Source: CBDCWT01 sp965223305
Lineage (GTDB): Bacteria; Planctomycetota; Planctomycetia; Pirellulales; Pirellulaceae
Assembly (NCBI GenBank): GCA_965223305.1
Contig: CBDCWT010000016.1
Span: forward strand, 1 to 64,000
Length of the DNA: 64,000 bases
Direction of reading: 5' to 3'
Below the pieces are notes generated by a model, which worked only from the letters and a program-made list of their open reading frames with translations, made no database searches and was not told the origin of the DNA. Positions 1 through 8,575 of this stretch are shown one piece after another; the stretch's first letter is position 1, and every line of letters begins with the position of its first letter. The position numbers were made by a program, and so were the translations under genes.

Positions 1-2
1 AC

Positions 3-788
3 TTCGCGACGGCGGACGGCAACAACGACGGCTACGTTGACGCGGATGAGTTAAGAAACGTCTTTCAGTCAAGGAGTCGTAGTTCTTCCCGTGGTACAAC
101 GCCGCAAGCCGTATTCCAAAGCAACGACGCTGATGGCGACGGACACATAACAAAAGACGAGGCCACCTCGCAGTTCAGCGAGTACTTCAGCGTCTACGAC
201 GTGAACGCGGACGGGCAGGTGTCGCAAGCGGAACTCAGCGAGCGATTCCAACTCGGCCAACTCCGCATGAATGAGAGACGTCTAGGCAGACGTTTGATCG
301 GAGTAAATATTCGTCCCGTTGACGGCAAATCGGGACTCGAGGTGATGCAGGTTACTTCTGGAGCCCCCGCGTCGGTGGCTGGAATCCAGGTCGGCGACCA
401 GCTGCTCAGCATCAATGGAGTGGAGATTGAAAGCGGTGCGGCGCTCCGCGACGCCGTGAACAGTGGCAAACTTGAACTGAAAGTGAAGGTTCTTCGCGGC
501 ACTGAGGTGGCTGAACTCAAAATCGTACTCGAACCATTGCAAGTCGAGGTCACACGGGAGTACCGACAGCGAAACGCGAGGCAGGCGACATTCCTCTTGC
601 AAGCCCTGGAGCGTTTCTACTCGCGCCAGGACAAGAATGGAGATAGGGTTGTGACAGAAGACGAGAGCACCGACACGCCCTGGCGTCTCTATCTGCCCCA
701 CGACACCAACGGCGACGGACGGCTCGAATACGACGAGGTCCGCAAGAGCCTGGAAGCTGCGGTCGCGAAACAACAGGACAATCGCTGA
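3..788 (+). CDS. EF-hand / PDZ protein, 5' end cut by window
   Basis: The frame is open from base 3, so the true start lies outside the window. The visible 261 residues hold three EF-hand loops in the N-terminal part (DGNNDGYVDADE, NDADGDGHITKDE, DVNADGQVSQAE). A PDZ domain follows at about 345-530 (a GVNIRPV start, then GAPASVAGIQVGDQLLSING). Two more EF-hand loops close the protein (DKNGDRVVTEDE, DTNGDGRLEYDE). EF-hands bind calcium and PDZ domains bind C-terminal or unfolded peptides. Planctomycetes have many secreted EF-hand proteins, so a calcium-stabilised cell-surface role is an inference. No catalytic protease domain is visible in this part; it could lie upstream. The domain calls are firm; the function is unknown. 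Confidence 0.85.
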   Translation, partial: FATADGNNDGYVDADELRNVFQSRSRSSSRGTTPQAVFQSNDADGDGHITKDEATSQFSEYFSVYDVNADGQVSQAELSERFQLGQLRMNERRLGRRLIGVNIRPVDGKSGLEVMQVTSGAPASVAGIQVGDQLLSINGVEIESGAALRDAVNSGKLELKVKVLRGTEVAELKIVLEPLQVEVTREYRQRNARQATFLLQALERFYSRQDKNGDRVVTEDESTDTPWRLYLPHDTNGDGRLEYDEVRKSLEAAVAKQQDNR

Positions 789-1090
789 GATTCGACGACT
801 GCCGTTCTGGCTGAATTGTCTTTTGAAGGAGCATTAGCCAACTCGGTAAGGTGCGGCGCAAATCGCGTCGGTCTCCATCAGTTCAGTCGCTTCAGCTGCG
901 TACGTCCGCGACTCCGATTGCATAGCCCTCGGCGTGCAAGTTCAGCATCAGCGCCGTATTCCAAACGCAGAAGACCATAATTAGAAACGACTTACAGCCA
1001 GAATCTCGTTGTCCTGATGTTTGGCTAGACTCCGACGAAGGGCAGCTTCCGGCAACGAAAGCATGTACTTCACTCCTCACTCCTCTCAAG

Positions 1091-1107
1091 TTGTTGACCG
1101 ATCGGTT
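1091..1107. promoter_or_regulatory. Putative TetR operator, copy 1
   Basis: The sequence TTGTTGACCGATCGGTT contains the perfect 10-bp palindrome ACCGATCGGT at 1097-1106. The same 17 bases with one change occur at 1745-1761, upstream of the thioredoxin gene. Sharing between the regulator's own promoter and the next gene is the classic layout of a local TetR regulon. Confidence 0.7.
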
Positions 1108-1122
1108 CCGAACAGGTATAAT
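1094..1122 (+). promoter_or_regulatory. Sigma-70-type promoter of the TetR gene
   Basis: A TTGACC -35 box at 1094-1099 is followed by a 17-bp spacer and a perfect TATAAT -10 box at 1117-1122. A start near 1129 would give a leader of about 17 nt, and GAGG at 1133-1136 would be the ribosome binding site for the ATG at 1146. The operator-like palindrome covers the -35 box and the left part of the spacer, as expected for autorepression. Confidence 0.75.
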
Positions 1123-1145
1123 GGAGGAGTACGAGGATATGAAGC

Positions 1146-1730
1146 ATGGCTCGACCACGGGAATTCGACATCGACGAGGCTCTCGACGCGGCCATGGGTG
1201 CATTCTGGGAGAGTGGCTATGAGGCCACGTCAATGGCCAGCCTGATCAAAGCCATGGATCTGCAAAGAGGGAGTATTTACAAGGCGTTTGGCGACAAACA
1301 CAGCTTGTTTGTGCAGGCTTTGGATCGCTACTTAGACGTGGGCTACGAAAAGATCCGCCACGCGCTTGAAGGAACGAGATCGCCAACGGACGCCGTCAAG
1401 AAGTGGCTCTGTTTCGTGTTGGGCGTGTGCTGTGAACAGAGTACGCGGCGAGGTTGCTTTGCCGTCAACGCGATCGCAGAACTTGGTCCGCACGATGAAG
1501 GGGTGGCCAAGAGGCTCAAACGACACTTCGATCAGATCGAAAGACTGTTGGCCAACGTGATTGAGAAAGGACAGCGGCGCGGCGAGTTTCGCGATGACAT
1601 ATCGGCGGCCGAACTTGCTGAGTTTCTCAACGTGTTCGTAACAGGGATGCTCACGAGTGCCAAGGGCCCGCACAGCAAAGCCCGCATGCGTCGCTTGAGC
1701 GAATTCGCGATTCGAATGCTGACCCCGTAA
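1146..1730 (+). CDS. TetR/AcrR family transcriptional regulator
   Basis: The 194-residue product has an N-terminal helix-turn-helix at about residues 8-55 (FDIDEALDAAMGAFWESGYE, then SMASLIKAMDLQRGSIYKAFGDKHSLF), the signature of TetR repressors. A ligand-binding helical domain follows. The C-terminal half (GCFAVNAIAELGPHD and following) resembles the ComR/AcuR/NemR-like group that senses reactive small molecules; that group assignment is from family memory. It has its own strong promoter with an overlapping operator. It is followed by thioredoxin and PAPS reductase, and the second operator copy lies between it and thioredoxin. It is therefore inferred to repress itself and the redox/sulfur genes, with a ligand that cannot be read from the sequence. 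Confidence 0.9.
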   Translation: MARPREFDIDEALDAAMGAFWESGYEATSMASLIKAMDLQRGSIYKAFGDKHSLFVQALDRYLDVGYEKIRHALEGTRSPTDAVKKWLCFVLGVCCEQSTRRGCFAVNAIAELGPHDEGVAKRLKRHFDQIERLLANVIEKGQRRGEFRDDISAAELAEFLNVFVTGMLTSAKGPHSKARMRRLSEFAIRMLTP

Positions 1731-1744
1731 ATTTTTTTGCCTTA

Positions 1745-1761
1745 TTGTTGACCGATTGGTT
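1745..1761. promoter_or_regulatory. Putative TetR operator, copy 2, upstream of thioredoxin
   Basis: TTGTTGACCGATTGGTT differs from the copy at 1091-1107 in one base. It lies 26 bases before the thioredoxin ATG. A weak promoter may surround it (TTGCCT at 1737-1742, 18-bp spacer, TACTAA at 1761-1766), which would put the operator in the spacer. Confidence 0.65.
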
Positions 1762-1787
1762 ACTAATGTCGAGAGAGGAGCCTGACG

Positions 1788-2114
1788 ATGAACGCCACTT
1801 TGAAATTCACTGATGCTAACTTCCAAGACGAGGTCCTGGACAGCACGCACCCCGTGCTGGTCGACGTGTGGGCGCCGTGGTGCGCCCCGTGCCGGGCGGT
1901 CGCTCCGGCGATCGATGAAATCGCTGAGCTCTACAACGGCCGGGTAAAAGTGGGCAAGCTCAACTTAGATGAAAACCCTGCGACTCCGCGCCATTACGAC
2001 GTCAGTTCGATCCCCGCTGTGCTGATCTTCAAGGACGGGCAGGTCGTCGAGCGCCTCGTGGGCGTGCAGACGACAGAGCGCTACCAGAGGGCAGTAGAAG
2101 CTGCCGCCGCCTGA
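1788..2114 (+). CDS. Thioredoxin
   Basis: This 108-residue protein has the full thioredoxin fold. The redox motif is WCAPC at residues 31-35 (Cys32, Cys35), a variant of the usual WCGPC, and a cis-proline loop occurs in SSIPAVLIF. GAGAGGAG upstream is a good ribosome binding site. It lies 51 bases before a PAPS reductase gene, and thioredoxin is the known electron donor of that enzyme, so the two probably form a working pair. The TetR-type operator in front suggests induction by whatever the upstream regulator senses. The Gly-to-Ala change between the cysteines may shift the redox potential, which is an inference. Confidence 0.93.
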   Translation: MNATLKFTDANFQDEVLDSTHPVLVDVWAPWCAPCRAVAPAIDEIAELYNGRVKVGKLNLDENPATPRHYDVSSIPAVLIFKDGQVVERLVGVQTTERYQRAVEAAAA

Positions 2115-2165
2115 AGGAACTTCGGTCCCTCACTATTGAGAATCCAGCTCGCGAGGAACTAAGCC

Positions 2166-2954
2166 ATGACTTCCCCAACACTTGATCCCGAACGGATATC
2201 ACCCCTGTGGGACCTTTCGGATCCCTTTCCGTTCGACGTCGCCGATTTAAACGACCGTCTGTTCAACGCCACCGCACAAGACGTCATCGAGTGGGCTGCC
2301 CGCTCGTTTGGCGACGGACTCGTACTGAGCACGAGCTTCGGCATCCAGTCGGCGGTGATGCTTCATCTGGCATCGACCGTGCGTCCCGATATCCCGGTCA
2401 TTTGGGTTGATACGGGATATCTGCCCGAGGAGACGCATCGGTTTGCGGACCAATTGACCAGACGTCTCAAGCTCAACCTACACGTGGCTCAGTCCCCATT
2501 GAGTCCAGCCCGGATGGAGGCCATGTTCGGCAATCTCTGGGAGAGCAACGACGTCGATGACCTGAATCTCTACGACCGGATTCGCAAAGTCGAGCCGATG
2601 AAGCGTGCCCTGGAAGAAATCGGGGCGCGGGCCTGGCTCTCGGGTCTTCGGCGTGAGCAGACAGAGTTTCGTCGGACGCTCTCACCGGTTGGCTACGACG
2701 GAGAGCGGTATAAGGTGCTTCCCATCCTGAACTGGACTTCAAAGGATGTTTACGAGTATCTGACGAAACACGACCTTCCCTATCACCCGCTTTTCGACGA
2801 GGGCTACACGACGGTGGGGGACGCACATTCAAGTAGACCGGTTTCCGCAGCCGACGAGCACGAGCGCGACGCACGCTTTGGCGGGATCAAGGAGGAGTGC
2901 GGTATTCACCTACCTGGGGCGCTTGTTGCAACCAGCCCAGTGGCCGTCGCGTAA
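2166..2954 (+). CDS. cysH: Phosphoadenylyl-sulfate (PAPS) reductase
   Basis: This enzyme reduces PAPS to sulfite using thioredoxin, in assimilatory sulfate reduction. The 262-residue protein has the PP-loop-like start (LVLSTSFGIQSAVMLHL), the WLSGLRREQTEFR segment and the C-terminal KEECGIHL motif with the catalytic cysteine. The two CC pairs that hold the 4Fe-4S cluster in APS reductases are absent: the matching segment reads DRIRKVEPMKRAL. This indicates a PAPS-specific E. coli-like type. It follows thioredoxin in the same direction and precedes a cysE remnant, so the locus looks like a cysteine-synthesis operon. The start is placed at the ATG after GAGGAACTAAGCC. Confidence 0.93.
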   Translation: MTSPTLDPERISPLWDLSDPFPFDVADLNDRLFNATAQDVIEWAARSFGDGLVLSTSFGIQSAVMLHLASTVRPDIPVIWVDTGYLPEETHRFADQLTRRLKLNLHVAQSPLSPARMEAMFGNLWESNDVDDLNLYDRIRKVEPMKRALEEIGARAWLSGLRREQTEFRRTLSPVGYDGERYKVLPILNWTSKDVYEYLTKHDLPYHPLFDEGYTTVGDAHSSRPVSAADEHERDARFGGIKEECGIHLPGALVATSPVAVA

Positions 2955-2967
2955 GGAGGCACAAACC

Positions 2968-3195
2968 ATGAAGAATCGTCTTTCTTGGCAGCAACGGAAA
3001 AGAGAGTGGTGACCGGCATCCAAAGGTCGGAGCTGGTGTATTCATCGAGGCCGGCGCCGAACTGTTGGGAAACATGCGGATCGGAGAGGGAACGAGAATC
3101 GGCGCTGGCAGCGTCGTGTTAAGCGATGTCCCGGCTGCCACCACCGTCGTTGGTGTTCCGGCGCGACCCGTCGGCCGAAGCAGGGCGGAGTCGTC
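2968..3195 (+). pseudogene. cysE: Serine acetyltransferase remnant (C-terminal part)
   Basis: The frame starting at 2972 encodes the C-terminal hexapeptide-repeat end of serine O-acetyltransferase: FLGSNGKESGDRHPKVGAG, a run of hexapeptide repeats, then VPAATTVVGVPARPVGRS. The N-terminal two thirds are missing. AAGGAGG and an ATG at 2968 survive just upstream, but that ATG is in another frame and stops after 14 codons. The picture is of an internal deletion joining the old start to the C-terminus out of frame. CysE makes O-acetylserine, the acceptor for the sulfide produced downstream of CysH, so its place behind cysH makes sense. A sequence error alone would not explain the missing N-terminus. 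Confidence 0.75.
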
Positions 3196-3423
3196 TGACC
3201 GAATTCGGAAGCCAAATCTCGCGAGACTTCGGAAAGGCCCGTCGTGGCTCCCGCCACCGTTTCCTAGTCATCGATCGAGGTTTCGTAGGGCGATTTCTTT
3301 ACGCCCAGACTTCCCACTGGTGCTCGGCCGTCCTTCTGTTTCAATGTGTCAACGGGGGCGGTTGGCCCAGGGCATCGCTGGCTCAGATGGAATTGATCAC
3401 TTTGCGGCGTTATTCTGGTCTCC

Positions 3424-3996
3424 ATGACTGACGTGACGAAGATCCTGGACGAGATAAAGCAAGGCGAATCCGGTGGCGCCGAGAAGCTGCTGCCACTGGT
3501 GTACGACGAACTGCGCCGCCTCGCTGCCGGGCATATGGCGCGCGAGAAGCCGGGACACTCGCTCGACGCTACGGCATTAGTACATGAGGCGTACCTTCGG
3601 CTCGTTGGCCCCATTGGGGATGATCATTGGGCAAACCGCGGCCACTTCTTCGCCGCTGCCGCCGAAGCAATGCGACGCATACTGGTCGATTCCGCTCGGC
3701 GAAAGGCCCGAGTGCGACATGGTGGAGGACGGCTCAAAGTTCCGTTCTCCGATCAATTGGTAGCGGCTAAGAATGGCACAGAGGATGTTGTTGAAGTAAG
3801 CGACGCGCTCGACAAACTCGCCGCGACCGACCCTCAGGCGGCCGAACTCGTGAAGCTGCACTACTTTGCAGGCCTGACGATTGAACAGGCGGGCGCTTCG
3901 CTCGGCATCTCGACGCGGAAAGCTTACAACGTTTGGGCGTTCGCCAGAGCCTGGCTCTTCCGGGCGCTCGGAGGTGACGCATCGCCGGAAGATTGA
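3424..3996 (+). CDS. ECF sigma factor (planctomycete Sigma70_ECF type)
   Basis: The 190-residue product has sigma region 2 (LLPLVYDELRRLAAGHMARE, then LVHEAYLRLVG and FFAAAAEAMRRILVDSARRKAR) and region 4 (LDKLAATDPQAAELVKLHYFAGLTIEQAGASLGISTRKAYNVWAFARAWLFRAL). The RRLAAGHMARE and MRRILVD segments mark the large ECF group that planctomycetes keep beside protein kinases. It ends 78 bases before a kinase gene in the same direction. The kinase is therefore its probable partner, perhaps acting by phosphorylation in place of a classical anti-sigma factor. The ribosome binding site is weak. Confidence 0.92.
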   Translation: MTDVTKILDEIKQGESGGAEKLLPLVYDELRRLAAGHMAREKPGHSLDATALVHEAYLRLVGPIGDDHWANRGHFFAAAAEAMRRILVDSARRKARVRHGGGRLKVPFSDQLVAAKNGTEDVVEVSDALDKLAATDPQAAELVKLHYFAGLTIEQAGASLGISTRKAYNVWAFARAWLFRALGGDASPED

Positions 3997-4074
3997 GATT
4001 TTTTTCTTTTTTCGTGCAGTCCAGCACGGGATTCAACGCATTGTGGGAGTGACACTCTTTCCAGGAGAACCCCC

Positions 4075-7000
4075 ATGAACCAACCAGAGCTTTCGCACGA
4101 TGTGAAGTCGATTCTCGGCCGCGCCCTAGAGTTGGACGACCCGGTTGAGCGTCGTGCGTACCTCGAGGACGCGTGCGGTAACTACCCGACGATTCGCTCC
4201 GAAGTCGAAGACTTGTTGGTCATGCACCAGCGTGCCGGAGAGTTTATGCAGCGGCCTCCAGTAGCGGCGAGCGTGACAGCCGATCAGGATACGGTCATCG
4301 AGACGGCTGGACATGAAATCGGTGTCTACAAGCTGCGCGAACAGATCGGTGAAGGTGGGTTCGGATTGGTGTTTGTGGCCGAGCAAACCACACCCGTTCG
4401 CCGCAAAGTCGCCTTGAAAATCATTAAGCCGGGCATGGACACGCGAGACGTCCTCGCACGATTCAAGGCCGAACGGCAGGCGCTCGCTTTGATGGATCAC
4501 CCGAACATTGCCCAAGTATTCGACGCTGGGGCGACTGAGACCGGCCGACCTTACTTCGTGATGGAGTTGGTCAAGGGAATTCCCATTATCGAATATTGCG
4601 ACCAGCAACAGTTGAGTGTTAGAGAACGCCTCGAACTCTTTCTTGCAGTTTGTCAAGCCGTACAGCACGCGCACACCAAAGGGGTGATTCATCGCGATTT
4701 GAAACCGTCCAACATACTCGTTGCTCCGCACGATGGTGTACCGGTGGTCAAAGTGATCGATTTTGGCGTTGCCAAGGCCATTGGACAACAATTGACCGAA
4801 CACTCGATCTACACACAGTTCTCGCAGATGATCGGCACGCCACTTTACATGAGCCCCGAGCAGGCCGAGATAAACGCGCTGGACGTCGACATTCGCAGCG
4901 ATATTTATAGCTTAGGTGTTCTGCTATACGAGTTATTGACGGGCGTCACTCCCTTTGACCGCGAGCGGTTTAAAACCGCAGCTTTTGATGAAATCCGGCG
5001 CATTATCAAGGAGGAGGACCCACCCAAGCCAAGCACGCGGCTGACAACCCTAGGCAACATGCTCACAACCGCCTCCGGGACACGACGAGTTGATTCGACG
5101 CGACTGAGAGTTTTAGTCGCTGGAGATCTAGATTGGATTGTGATGAAAGCGATTGAAAAGGAACGAGGGCGCCGCTACCAAACAGCCCGGGAGCTCGCCG
5201 ACGAAATCCGTCGTTATCTCGTGGATGATCCGGTTGAGGCGCGCCCCCCCTCGCTGGTCTATCGAGCGCAGAAGTTCGTACGCCGCAATCGTGCGGCAGT
5301 TGCAGCAGCCGTAACATTGTTAGTCGCCATCATGATCGCTTTCACGGGAACTAGCATCGGACTGGTGCGAGCAAATCAGTCGGCGACGCAAGCGAAGCTG
5401 TCTGCTTCCGAAAAGCAGCAGGCACTTGACAAACTGGCAGAAACCTACGGAGCTCTGCAAGACACCAATCACGAGTTATCCGACAACCTTCGTGCTTCAC
5501 GGATAAGCGAGGCCCAAGCGCTCATCGACCAGCGTGCGCCTGGCTACAAGTCCAAGGCGTACGAAATCCTCCGGAAACTCGTGCCCCAGAAAATGCCGAT
5601 TGCGGACCGCGGCAGGCTGAGGGACATGGCCGTAACCTGTTTGGGTGACCCGTCCGCATTGAATCCGATCGCCGTCCTGGACGACTTCGAGAGTGAGATC
5701 AGGTCGATCGATCTAACTCCGGACGGCAGCTGGCTGGCAATCCAACTCGAAAATGGAGAGGTGTCGCTGGTGGAGGTTGGTGGTCCGACTAGAGTGGTTG
5801 TTTGCTCAGCCGGTTCGGATCCGAGATTTGGCGCCTTCAGAGGCAGCAAACGGTTCGGTGTCCACGGACGTGATATCTCTCAGGGCTGGGAGTTGGATGC
5901 CGATGGAGTTTGGGTCGAACAAGGGCACCCGAATGGGTGGCTCAGGCGATGGAGAGGCCCGATTTTCAATGTCGATGTGACGCGGACATCCGACGGAGTT
6001 AGGTTGGCCGTCGCGGGGTGGAAGCGGGCTTTTGTCCTCAAGAGGTCGGGGCAGGAGGGACCTACGGACATACAGATCTTCGATCACTGGGACATAGCCG
6101 GCTTCACCGGAAAAGGGATTAGCCGTGTCCGAATCAGGTCCGATGGCAAGCTGATTGCAGCGACGATTTACGATCGGGCCACCCGCAACCATCAGGTCGC
6201 CGTTTGGGACGTCGGGACTGGTACGCTGCTGGGCACCCGGCTTGGGCATCAAGCAGACTTCAGTCCAGATGGGCGTTGGCTGACAGTCGCCGGCGGGGGA
6301 CGAGGAATCGAAGTCTTCGATGCTGCCAATCTGAGCGACTTTGCGAATGTCACACCGATGATCTATCGCCGCGGCGACCTGGTCCACAGCTCTCGAGCTC
6401 TAGCAGACGGTCGGACCGTCCTGTACGCAGGACGCCAATCCGGCCTAGTCCGCGTGTGGGATATTTCCGCCAATCAGGAGATTGCGACACTGCGACATGG
6501 GGCCCCCCTCGAGATGATTGATTGTTCATGGACGGGAAGCATCGTTGCCTCTAAATCACCGAATAAGGTGAAGCTTTGGCGACTGACCGATCTTCCGGAA
6601 CGTCTACAACTCGCAGCCCACGGCACGGGCGCGAAGGGGATTGACTACGCCCCCGACGGAAGATTACTGGCTAGCACGGGGGCGGACGGCATGGTCCGGC
6701 TGTGGGACACGACCACTGGCAAATTATGGAAGGAGCTTAAGGGAGGCGGACAGCAGGTTGAGTTCAGCTCCGATGGCAAATGGATCGTTTCCGGAGGCGA
6801 TCAGTCGAGCGACGTCAGCATCTGGCGGACCGACAGCGACCATTGGGAACCGTTCACCTTCGATGCACATGTCGGCTGGAAGACCTGGTCTGTGAAGTTC
6901 TGTGACGGAAACAGTAAACTCGCGATCTCGGGGAAATCCGGCCTGCGGCTGTTGGAGTTTTCAGGCGATGCACAGCGTCCAATACAGCGGTTTGCTGAAA

Positions 7001-7530
7001 ACGACGAAACGCTGCTGACCCGCGAAGAAGTCACTCATCTCGTTTCGGATTCCTCCCGCCTAGTGTGGATGAGCAGGTCGAACAGAAACAAACCGAAGAC
7101 CGCATTCAGCCTTGGTTTCTCTGAAGACGCAGTGCCAAAGCCACTCGGCTTGCAATCGTTTTCGACCAACCTGTTCGGCTACGCGATTCCGCCCGAGGGT
7201 GGATTCATTTATGCCGATCTCGAATCTCGTAAGATGAAGTTGCTTGACGACCAAGGGCGTCAGATCGGCAAGCCGTTCGCTAACGCCGTCAATCATCTTG
7301 CACTGCATTCCACACGACCGTGGGCCGCCCTCAGCGCGAGGAACTCCATTGAAATCTGGGACCGAGAGCGTGGAAGGCGGATCCTATCGCTACCGGACCG
7401 TAATCGGCTAACCTGGTTCCTCGACTGGCACCCAACACGCAACCAACTCGCCGTCGCCTACTCAAATGGTGTCGTCGAACTCTGGAATGTTGACCAAGTG
7501 AACCAAGAATTAGCCGCGTTGGGTCTCTGA
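4075..7530 (+). CDS. Serine/threonine protein kinase with membrane anchor and WD40 repeats
   Basis: This is a 1151-residue Hanks-type kinase. A short N-terminal region (about 1-80) is followed by the kinase domain: glycine loop GEGGFG at 92-97, catalytic Lys115 in VALKIIK, HRDLKPSN near 207, DFG in VIDFGVAKA, and GTPLYMSPEQA. One hydrophobic segment at about 409-432 (AAVAAAVTLLVAIMIAF) anchors it in the membrane. A coiled-coil-like stretch and degenerate WD40 blades follow from about 540 to the end (for example GMVRLWDTTTG and GLVRVWDIS). AGGAG precedes the ATG. It is linked to the ECF gene upstream, an arrangement common in planctomycetes, which suggests that the kinase senses a signal through its repeats and controls that sigma factor. 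Confidence 0.93.
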   Translation: MNQPELSHDVKSILGRALELDDPVERRAYLEDACGNYPTIRSEVEDLLVMHQRAGEFMQRPPVAASVTADQDTVIETAGHEIGVYKLREQIGEGGFGLVFVAEQTTPVRRKVALKIIKPGMDTRDVLARFKAERQALALMDHPNIAQVFDAGATETGRPYFVMELVKGIPIIEYCDQQQLSVRERLELFLAVCQAVQHAHTKGVIHRDLKPSNILVAPHDGVPVVKVIDFGVAKAIGQQLTEHSIYTQFSQMIGTPLYMSPEQAEINALDVDIRSDIYSLGVLLYELLTGVTPFDRERFKTAAFDEIRRIIKEEDPPKPSTRLTTLGNMLTTASGTRRVDSTRLRVLVAGDLDWIVMKAIEKERGRRYQTARELADEIRRYLVDDPVEARPPSLVYRAQKFVRRNRAAVAAAVTLLVAIMIAFTGTSIGLVRANQSATQAKLSASEKQQALDKLAETYGALQDTNHELSDNLRASRISEAQALIDQRAPGYKSKAYEILRKLVPQKMPIADRGRLRDMAVTCLGDPSALNPIAVLDDFESEIRSIDLTPDGSWLAIQLENGEVSLVEVGGPTRVVVCSAGSDPRFGAFRGSKRFGVHGRDISQGWELDADGVWVEQGHPNGWLRRWRGPIFNVDVTRTSDGVRLAVAGWKRAFVLKRSGQEGPTDIQIFDHWDIAGFTGKGISRVRIRSDGKLIAATIYDRATRNHQVAVWDVGTGTLLGTRLGHQADFSPDGRWLTVAGGGRGIEVFDAANLSDFANVTPMIYRRGDLVHSSRALADGRTVLYAGRQSGLVRVWDISANQEIATLRHGAPLEMIDCSWTGSIVASKSPNKVKLWRLTDLPERLQLAAHGTGAKGIDYAPDGRLLASTGADGMVRLWDTTTGKLWKELKGGGQQVEFSSDGKWIVSGGDQSSDVSIWRTDSDHWEPFTFDAHVGWKTWSVKFCDGNSKLAISGKSGLRLLEFSGDAQRPIQRFAENDETLLTREEVTHLVSDSSRLVWMSRSNRNKPKTAFSLGFSEDAVPKPLGLQSFSTNLFGYAIPPEGGFIYADLESRKMKLLDDQGRQIGKPFANAVNHLALHSTRPWAALSARNSIEIWDRERGRRILSLPDRNRLTWFLDWHPTRNQLAVAYSNGVVELWNVDQVNQELAALGL

Positions 7531-8029
7531 CTACCTGAGCAAGCGCTAAGGGACCGGTGAGCATCCCGAGAACCGCTCGGTTGTTTTCACGTGCCGTTCT
7601 CATCACCATCAAATGTCTTTGGCCAACGGCAGCGCGGCCAAATGCCAATTGCAGGTCAAGGAGTCGGGTGCAGCGACCATTCAACGTCTATCGAAAGCAG
7701 GGTGGACAGGATCAACATGATGAACAGGATCGAAAGGCAGTCCCTAATCCCCAGGCTCTGATGCTCTACTGCGCTCACACCCGTCTGCCATCCTGTTGAT
7801 CATCTCCATCCTGTCAAAACAGACAGGATCTACCCCGACCGGCGGTCATCTGGAAGAATTCGTGAGCCCTCCGCCTTTGCGGAGTCTGGTGAACGGCTGC
7901 TACGCTGGTCTGGACGTGGCGAACTTCGGCCTTTCCTGTGGTTTCAGAAAAGAACTAGGAATTAGCGTTACACAGCGGTTGCTTCACGCGACTATAGGGG
8001 GAACGACGCGCGTCTTAACCGGATCCAGA
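7531..8029. other. Intergenic region with a palindromic repeat
   Basis: About 500 bases without a convincing gene separate the kinase and the second ECF gene. An open frame in line with the sigma gene begins at 7796, but its N-terminal 78 residues match no sigma region and run through the repeat, so it is not taken as coding. The only structure seen is the inverted repeat at 7705-7815. Confidence 0.55.
7705..7815. repeat. Imperfect 26-bp inverted repeat
   Basis: The left arm at 7705-7730 begins GACAGGATCAACATGATG. The reverse complement of the right arm at 7790-7815 begins GACAGGATGGAGATGATC and ends in the same AACAGGAT. About five of 26 bases differ. The arms enclose roughly 59 bases. It resembles a short non-coding palindromic interspersed element. 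Confidence 0.6.
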
Positions 8030-8575
8030 ATGACAGATTGGGAGACCATCGCGAGTCAGAACGTAAGTGTCGCATGGCGCACCGCCTATCGGCTCGTGGG
8101 CAACGATGCGGACGCCTGGGACTGCGTGCAGGAGTCATTTCTGGACGCGGTCAAAATCGATCGGCGTGAGCCGGTTCGCGATTGGTCAGCGTTGTTGCGA
8201 CATTTAGCGACCGTGAGGGCGCTCGACCTGTTGCGAGCACGCTCACGGCAGCGTGATCGATGCAACGCGAGCGTGGATGCGACGTCGGCGATTAGCCAAG
8301 ACCCCGAACCGCCACTGCAGGCGGAGGCCAGGGAACTCGCCCTCCGACTCCGCGAGTCGCTGAGGCGACTACCCCGGCGGCAGGCACAGGTGTTCTGCCT
8401 CGCATGTTTCGAGAACATGACCTCGGAACAGGTTGGAGAGCAACTCGAAATCAGCGCCACAGCAGCTCGAATGCTGCTGTCGCGCGCTCGGGAGAAACTG
8501 CGCAGGATGCTCGAGACGCAAGAGCATGCCAGCGCGATCAAGGGACGAGACGATGAGCAACGGCCAAGACACTAA
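8030..8575 (+). CDS. ECF-family RNA polymerase sigma factor
   Basis: Starting at the ATG at 8030 gives 181 residues of typical ECF length. Region 2 reads AWRTAYRLVGNDADAWDCVQESFLDAVK with HLATVRALDLLRARSRQRDR. Region 4 reads LRRLPRRQAQVFCLACFENM, then SEQVGEQLEISATAARMLLSRAREKLRRML. The stop overlaps the next gene by 23 bases, which argues for co-translation with that membrane protein as its regulator. It is a more conventional ECF type than the factor at 3424-3996, because it lacks the RRLAAGHMARE signature. No clear ribosome binding site decides the start; it was chosen because region 2 begins there. Confidence 0.88.
   Translation: MTDWETIASQNVSVAWRTAYRLVGNDADAWDCVQESFLDAVKIDRREPVRDWSALLRHLATVRALDLLRARSRQRDRCNASVDATSAISQDPEPPLQAEARELALRLRESLRRLPRRQAQVFCLACFENMTSEQVGEQLEISATAARMLLSRAREKLRRMLETQEHASAIKGRDDEQRPRH

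Larger units (their letters stand above)
789..1145. other. Intergenic region with the TetR promoter
   Basis: No credible gene is seen here. The only recognised structure is the promoter and operator at the right-hand end (1091-1122), described separately. Confidence 0.6.

Noticed and set aside
7796..8029. N-terminal extension of the second ECF sigma factor
   Set aside because: It runs through a palindromic repeat, adds 78 residues with no sigma similarity, and the standard region 2 starts at the ATG at 8030.
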